This document shows positions 5,973 to 9,366 of a stretch of DNA of 9,366 nt, in pieces. The stretch is from Porphyromonadaceae bacterium (GTDB lineage Bacteria > Bacteroidota > Bacteroidia > Bacteroidales > CAMTPD01): NCBI GenBank assembly GCA_003447595.1, contig DLYT01000027.1, positions 8,025 through 17,390 of the forward strand, written 5' to 3'. A program made the translations under genes and the position numbers. Every line of letters starts with the position of its first letter. The stretch's first letter is position 1. The notes under the pieces are model-generated. The model made no database searches. It was not told the DNA's origin and was given only the letters and a program-made list of their open reading frames with translations.

Positions 5973-6347
5973 ATGGAAACAAAATTCTCATTACAGAAAC
6001 GAATCAAAAGCTTCTCTTATGCATTCAAAGGCATGCAATTACTGATAAAGTATGAGCACAATGCCTGGATTCATACTCTAGCCACATTGATTGTCGTAGC
6101 AGGAGGATTCTTTTTCGGAATCACCAAAACTGAATGGATCATCTGCATTTTGTGTATTGGCTGTGTATTTGCGGCCGAAGCCTTCAACACAGCGATAGAA
6201 TACACGGCAAACTACCTCACAAAAGAACATGTACGTGAAATCGGAATCATCAAAGACATCGCTGCCGGCGGAGTCTTATTTGTTGCCATTGCCACCTTTA
6301 TAATTGGGTTACTCATTTTCACCCCTTACGTAATTGCGATGTTTTGA
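5973..6347 (+). CDS. dgkA: DgkA-family lipid kinase (diacylglycerol or undecaprenol kinase)
   Basis: The 124-residue protein has the size (E. coli DgkA is 122) and layout of the small trimeric integral-membrane kinase: an amphipathic N-terminus, then three membrane helices (about 34-51, 54-70, 97-118). Catalytic residues fall at the same numbers as in E. coli: E28, E69, N72, E76, K94 and D95 (in EAFNTAIE and KDIAAGG). It phosphorylates a membrane lipid with ATP. In Gram-negatives this is diacylglycerol from envelope glycan modification, but the E28-x-N-x3-H34 region (YEHNAWIH) resembles the undecaprenol kinases of Gram-positives, so either substrate is possible. Both would fit a neighbourhood that uses undecaprenyl-phosphate sugars. 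It is divergent from the LAB_N gene and has its own -7 element. The family call is firm, the substrate is not. Confidence 0.93.
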   Translation: METKFSLQKRIKSFSYAFKGMQLLIKYEHNAWIHTLATLIVVAGGFFFGITKTEWIICILCIGCVFAAEAFNTAIEYTANYLTKEHVREIGIIKDIAAGGVLFVAIATFIIGLLIFTPYVIAMF

Positions 6348-6357
6348 AGCTAGAAAG

Positions 6358-6405
6358 CAAAATGCCCGGCAAAGTACATCGAACTTTCCGAGCATTTTGT
6401 TTTAT
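6358..6405. terminator. terminator hairpin between dgkA and the thioredoxin gene
   Basis: CAAAATGCCCGGCAAAGT (6358-6375) pairs with ACTTTCCGAGCATTTTG (6383-6399) apart from one C-A mismatch and one bulged C, around a 7-nt loop, and GTTTTA follows. It fills the 59-nt gap between two convergent stop codons, so it likely ends both transcripts. Confidence 0.75.
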
Positions 6406-6406
6406 C

Positions 6407-6751
6407 CTAGAATGTCGACTTAATCATATCCGCAAAGTCATCCACACTCATTTCACCTACACTTTTTCGCATATCCCCATTCGGGAAAATGTAGATAAAC
6501 GTCGGGAAACTCTCCACACCGAATAGTTCGGCTATATCCGGATAGGCTTCCATGTTGACTCTGTAGCAACTAATAGCCTCAAACATGTGGCTGATCTTGT
6601 CGTAACGAGGCATCATGGCTTGGCAGTGAGGGCACCACGGCACGTAAAACTCCAATATCCCGTTGTTTTTCAACTTTAGCGTCGCATCGTCGCCCAATGT
6701 ATAATCAAACAGTTGTTCCTTGAACGATTCTGAATTCAATTCGTGTACCAT
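6407..6751 (-). CDS. thioredoxin-family protein with CPHC active site
   Basis: The 114-residue protein has a single thioredoxin fold. It shows the strand-helix GILEFYVPWCPHCQAMMPRYDKI with the active site W39-C40-P41-H42-C43, a central RVNMEAYPDIAELFGVESFPTFIYI, and the cis-proline P83 after F82. A CPHC centre is the DsbA-type dipeptide and usually makes a more oxidising disulfide than the CGPC of thioredoxin, but the fold here is the short thioredoxin one. There is no signal peptide or membrane helix, so it should act in the cytoplasm. C62 is an additional cysteine. It lies 24 nt downstream of the TusA-DsrE2 gene on the same strand, so the two are probably one operon; a role in reducing or trans-persulfidating that sulfur carrier is plausible but inferred. 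Confidence 0.9.
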   Translation of the reverse strand: MVHELNSESFKEQLFDYTLGDDATLKLKNNGILEFYVPWCPHCQAMMPRYDKISHMFEAISCYRVNMEAYPDIAELFGVESFPTFIYIFPNGDMRKSVGEMSVDDFADMIKSTF

Positions 6752-6775
6752 ATATCTTACGTATTAAAATGATTT

Positions 6776-7540
6776 CTAAATAAAATAAGAAGTAGTCGAT
6801 TTGCGTGCGTTTTCGAGCATGGTAGCTACGCCGCCCACTTCAACACCTTCGAGTAGTTCGTCTTTCGAGATCTCCATTACTTCCATCGACATCTGGCAAG
6901 CAATAAACTTCACTCCGTCATATTTGGCCAGATGCACCATAAAGTCAAGTGGAGGAATGTGCTTATCCTTCATGATTTTTTGAAGAAGCTTGGCCCCGAT
7001 ACCCATCATGTTATCTTTAGACAACGGCAAGTCCTGATCACTTTTAGGCAACATCTCTGCCATCATTCTACCTTCCAGATCTTTATGAATCGGGTGATCG
7101 GGTTTGCGTCGTAGCAAGCTAAGCCCCCAGAACGTGAAGAAAATCTCCACTTTCATCCCTACGGCCAGAGCCCCCAATGCAATATTAAAAGCCGCGACAC
7201 TCTTATCAAAATCATCACTGAAAAGTACAATCGTCATTCGATCTTCTCGGTCGGGGAGCGGATTATGCCCATTCTCGGTATGTTTTTCGAGCACGGCGGT
7301 AATTAAACCCTCCTTCATCTCGATAGAAATCAACTTATTACCCGTGATGTTTGCCCAAGAAGGCAAATCAGACAATAGCCCCGGATCGGTACCAACCAGT
7401 TTTACTTGCTTTCCCATTGCCAAGGTTTTGAATGTATCCATCAGGCTCATAATCGGCCCCGGACACTGCGACCCGCGCGCGTCTATCTCTTGCATTCCCG
7501 AAGAGGACGAATTGTCTTTAATATCTTCTAACCGTATCAT
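6776..7540 (-). CDS. TusA-DsrE2 fusion, sulfur-carrier/persulfide relay protein
   Basis: From the ATG at 7538-7540 (MIRLEDIKD) the protein has 254 residues. Residues 16-86 form a TusA (SirA) domain with the signature DARGSQCPGPIM, the persulfide-carrying C26 and CPGP. Residues 101-254 form a DsrE2 domain: the opening TIVLFSDDFDKSVAAFNIALGA strand-helix, FFTFWGLSLLRR (134-145), and the closing FIACQMSMEVMEIS with C215 in the C-x-M-S-M motif. Both parts are known to pass sulfane sulfur between cysteines in sulfur trafficking. The same pair forms the C-terminal half of large FAD-oxidoreductase/rhodanese/TusA/DsrE fusions; here neither the FAD nor the rhodanese part is present. An in-frame ATG at 7645 would add 35 AT-rich, hydrophobic residues of no known family and abut the hexosaminidase promoter, so I reject it. 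It probably forms an operon with the thioredoxin-like gene 24 nt downstream. Confidence 0.9.
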   Translation of the reverse strand: MIRLEDIKDNSSSSGMQEIDARGSQCPGPIMSLMDTFKTLAMGKQVKLVGTDPGLLSDLPSWANITGNKLISIEMKEGLITAVLEKHTENGHNPLPDREDRMTIVLFSDDFDKSVAAFNIALGALAVGMKVEIFFTFWGLSLLRRKPDHPIHKDLEGRMMAEMLPKSDQDLPLSKDNMMGIGAKLLQKIMKDKHIPPLDFMVHLAKYDGVKFIACQMSMEVMEISKDELLEGVEVGGVATMLENARKSTTSYFI

Positions 7541-7598
7541 AATCTCGTTTTCTAATAAAAACAATATAAAATTCAGATAGTTTATCCTCGTTTCATAC

Positions 7599-7612
7599 AT
7601 GCTTTGCAGCAT
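7599..7612. repeat. short inverted repeat ATGCT-TTGC-AGCAT
   Basis: A perfect 5-bp dyad with a 4-nt centre lies in the divergent gap between the TusA-DsrE2 gene and the hexosaminidase gene. It differs by one inserted base from the minus-strand reading of the nested dyad at 5849-5861. This may be chance. Confidence 0.2.
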
Positions 7613-7645
7613 AAAACAAATGCTGATATAATTACAACTATTCAT

Positions 7646-7653
7646 TATCTTTG
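7646..7653 (+). promoter_or_regulatory. -7 promoter element of the hexosaminidase gene
   Basis: TATCTTTG is an exact match to TAnnTTTG. No TTTG is present 19-21 nt upstream, so the -33 box is weak or an activator is used. The transcript would begin near 7660 and have a leader of about 70 nt before the ATG at 7733. Confidence 0.55.
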
Positions 7654-7732
7654 TGTCGATCTTAATTTATATTATTAAAAAAACCACCGAAAACTGATAA
7701 TTGGTATAACCGTAAAATATAAACTAAGAGAC

Positions 7733-9366
7733 ATGAATCCGAAATTATTATCACAAACACTGGGCGCGTTGTTGCTATTCTCTGCATGCGAAAGCAAGAT
7801 TACCGACCGTGTTTCCCTTATTCCTCAGCCAAACAATGTAGAGATACTCAGCGGATCACTTCCTATCAACGAGATTGCGAGTGTGAATCTTCCTGCTTCT
7901 ATCTTTGCGATGCCCGATTCGGCTTTGTCCCTTATTCGCAATGGCGGACTACAACATATTGCAATCGACAATGCAAATGCGGTAATTAATTTTACTGAAA
8001 ACAAATCGCTTGTACCCAACGCATACACATTAAACATCAAGAATGGTAAAATAAACATTGAGTGTTCCGATTATTCAGGGGCCTTTAATGCCATCAAAAC
8101 CCTACAACAATTGATCGCTACTGCCGGTAATGGTGTGTTGCCTAACCTTGCGATCAGTGATTCGCCACGTTTCCAATACCGTGGACTGATGCTGGATTGT
8201 AGCCGTCACTTCTGGACGGTAGACGAGCTGAAAGAAAGCATCGACCAGATGAGTTACTTCAAGCTAAACAAACTACACCTGCACTTGACAGACAACAATG
8301 CTTGGCGTCTGTATATGGAAAAGTATCCTGAACTAACCGAGAAAGGTACATTCTATGCAAACTTCCCTGAGCTTTCGGGCAAATACTATACAAAAGAAGA
8401 TCTGAAGGAAGTAGTACGTTACGCGGCACTTCGCAACGTAGAAGTGATTCCGGAAGTAGATATGCCGGGACACAACACGGCTTTGCTCGCGGCAATGCCA
8501 AACCTGTCGTGCAACGGTGGTACGTTTGAAGCTTATCCGGAAGAAATGGCCCTGAATCAACGTCGTCGCGGCAACGAGAACATGATCTGTGTAGGAAATC
8601 CGCAGTCGATTGCTTTTGTTGAAGACGTAATCAAGGAATTGGTCGATATCTTCCCTTCACAATACATTCACATGGGTGGCGACGAAGTACCTACAACCAT
8701 CTGGGAATCGTGTCCGAAGTGTATGGCTTTGTACAAACAACAAGGTTTTACCAAACCGGGACAAATACAGGATTACTTTACAAAACAAGTGTCTGATCTG
8801 ACTCGTAAATACGGTAAAACCATGGTAGGATGGGACGAAATCGACGAGCGCGGCGTAGCTACACCCGAAGATATGGTGATGGTATGGCGCAACGATGGTG
8901 TAGAGCAACAAAAGCACGCACTATCTCGCAACATTCCTATCATTATGGCTCCGCAGCACGGTTGCTACTACGACTGGGGATATGCGGGCAATTCTACACG
9001 CAAGATCTACGAATGGGAACCGATCGACTCTACCATTACGGCAGATAAGCACGACCTTGTAAAAGGAGTGCAGGCTTGTTTGTGGACAGAGCGCGTCGCA
9101 ACACAAGACCGCGTAGAATGGATGCTTTATCCACGCATCACTGCACTAGCAGAAGTAATGTGGACAGAGCCGGGCAAGAAAAACTGGGATTCGTTTTACG
9201 AGCGTATCAATGCTTACTATCCGATTATGGCTTCGTTGGGAATCAACTTTTACGAAGATGACGCACTCAATGAGACCGAATTTGCTCCGACCAACGAAAA
9301 GCCTGCTTTGGTGCGTCACGCTAACATTGAGACAAATATCCCGCAAAACTTTCCGTACCATCCGGA
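7733..9366 (+). CDS. GH20 beta-N-acetylhexosaminidase lipoprotein (C-terminus outside window)
   Basis: At least 544 residues are open from the ATG at 7733. A short signal (MNPKLLSQTLGALLLFSAC) ends in a lipobox-like FSA-C19, so this is probably a lipoprotein of the outer membrane or periplasm. Residues about 28-140 form the GH20b-type N-terminal domain (LIPQPNNVEIL, then YSGAFNAIKTLQQLI). The catalytic barrel follows: RGLMLDCSRHF (150-160), LHLHLTDNNAWR (181-192), EVIPEVDMPGH, the catalytic D317-E318 pair in HMGGDE, W367 in GWDEI, and W451 in ACLWTE. The enzyme removes terminal GlcNAc or GalNAc from glycans using the substrate's acetamido group as nucleophile. Around residue 530 NIETNIPQNFPYHP begins what may be a further C-terminal (F5/8-like or beta-sandwich) domain, cut by the window end. 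It is divergent from the TusA-DsrE2 gene with its own -7 element. Likely substrates are host or peptidoglycan-derived amino sugars; not determinable here. Confidence 0.95.
   Translation, partial: MNPKLLSQTLGALLLFSACESKITDRVSLIPQPNNVEILSGSLPINEIASVNLPASIFAMPDSALSLIRNGGLQHIAIDNANAVINFTENKSLVPNAYTLNIKNGKINIECSDYSGAFNAIKTLQQLIATAGNGVLPNLAISDSPRFQYRGLMLDCSRHFWTVDELKESIDQMSYFKLNKLHLHLTDNNAWRLYMEKYPELTEKGTFYANFPELSGKYYTKEDLKEVVRYAALRNVEVIPEVDMPGHNTALLAAMPNLSCNGGTFEAYPEEMALNQRRRGNENMICVGNPQSIAFVEDVIKELVDIFPSQYIHMGGDEVPTTIWESCPKCMALYKQQGFTKPGQIQDYFTKQVSDLTRKYGKTMVGWDEIDERGVATPEDMVMVWRNDGVEQQKHALSRNIPIIMAPQHGCYYDWGYAGNSTRKIYEWEPIDSTITADKHDLVKGVQACLWTERVATQDRVEWMLYPRITALAEVMWTEPGKKNWDSFYERINAYYPIMASLGINFYEDDALNETEFAPTNEKPALVRHANIETNIPQNFPYHP

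Noticed and set aside
7104..7580. 158-residue plus-strand open frame
   Set aside because: It is the antisense shadow of the TusA-DsrE2 gene, whose minus-strand protein carries clear family motifs.
8259..8917. Minus-strand open frames within the hexosaminidase
   Set aside because: They are antisense to a well-supported GH20 catalytic domain; they are cysteine-rich and without family features.
1..9366. Mobile element, CRISPR array, phage or defence system
   Set aside because: No transposase or integrase motifs, no terminal inverted repeats, no regularly spaced repeats and no nuclease or toxin-antitoxin domains were seen on either strand.

Overview
The window looks like chromosomal DNA of a Bacteroidota bacterium, most likely order Bacteroidales. 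The reasons are perfect or near-perfect TAnnTTTG -7 promoter elements (2116-2123, 5949-5956, 7646-7653), starts without clear Shine-Dalgarno sequences, moderate-to-low GC, and gene types common in that phylum: short Crp/Fnr regulators, a tandem LAB_N membrane protein, a TusA-DsrE2 sulfur carrier and a lipoprotein GH20 hexosaminidase. It carries nine protein genes, two of them cut by the window edges, and one tRNA. No insertion sequence, phage gene, CRISPR array or rRNA was seen.

Left part (1-2069): a GNAT acetyltransferase (minus, 3' end outside) lies behind a Crp/Fnr-type regulator (minus). The regulator is divergent from an EamA/DMT permease (plus). The 90-105 bp divergent gap holds a perfect dyad, ATAATG-N6-CATTAT, with Crp-like geometry; it is a candidate operator for the regulator. 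A second perfect palindrome (461-474) lies between the regulator and the GNAT gene.

Middle part (2090-6400): a stand-alone tRNA-Trp(CCA) has a consensus promoter and an intrinsic terminator. After about 300 bp without a convincing gene comes a two-gene operon with an ATGA overlap: a UDP-glucuronate 4-epimerase-like SDR and an ArnT-like GT-C glycosyltransferase. It ends in a 14-bp perfect hairpin that can serve as a bidirectional terminator for the convergent gene, a protein made of two LAB_N repeats. Divergent from that is a DgkA-family lipid kinase with the catalytic residues conserved. Together these four genes suggest sugar transfer to, and recycling of, envelope lipids; that link is inference from domains and proximity.

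Right part (6358-9366): a shared terminator hairpin separates dgkA from a minus-strand pair, a TusA-DsrE2 sulfur-carrier protein followed 24 nt later by a thioredoxin-like protein (CPHC active site). The pair reads as a small persulfide-relay/redox operon. Divergent from it, behind a perfect -7 element, is a GH20 beta-N-acetylhexosaminidase lipoprotein whose C-terminus runs off the window.

Most of the window is ordinary housekeeping and envelope content. The points most worth following are the candidate Crp-type operator, the epimerase/GT-C/LAB_N lipid-modification neighbourhood, the stand-alone TusA-DsrE2 plus thioredoxin pair, and the nested palindromes at 5848-5868.
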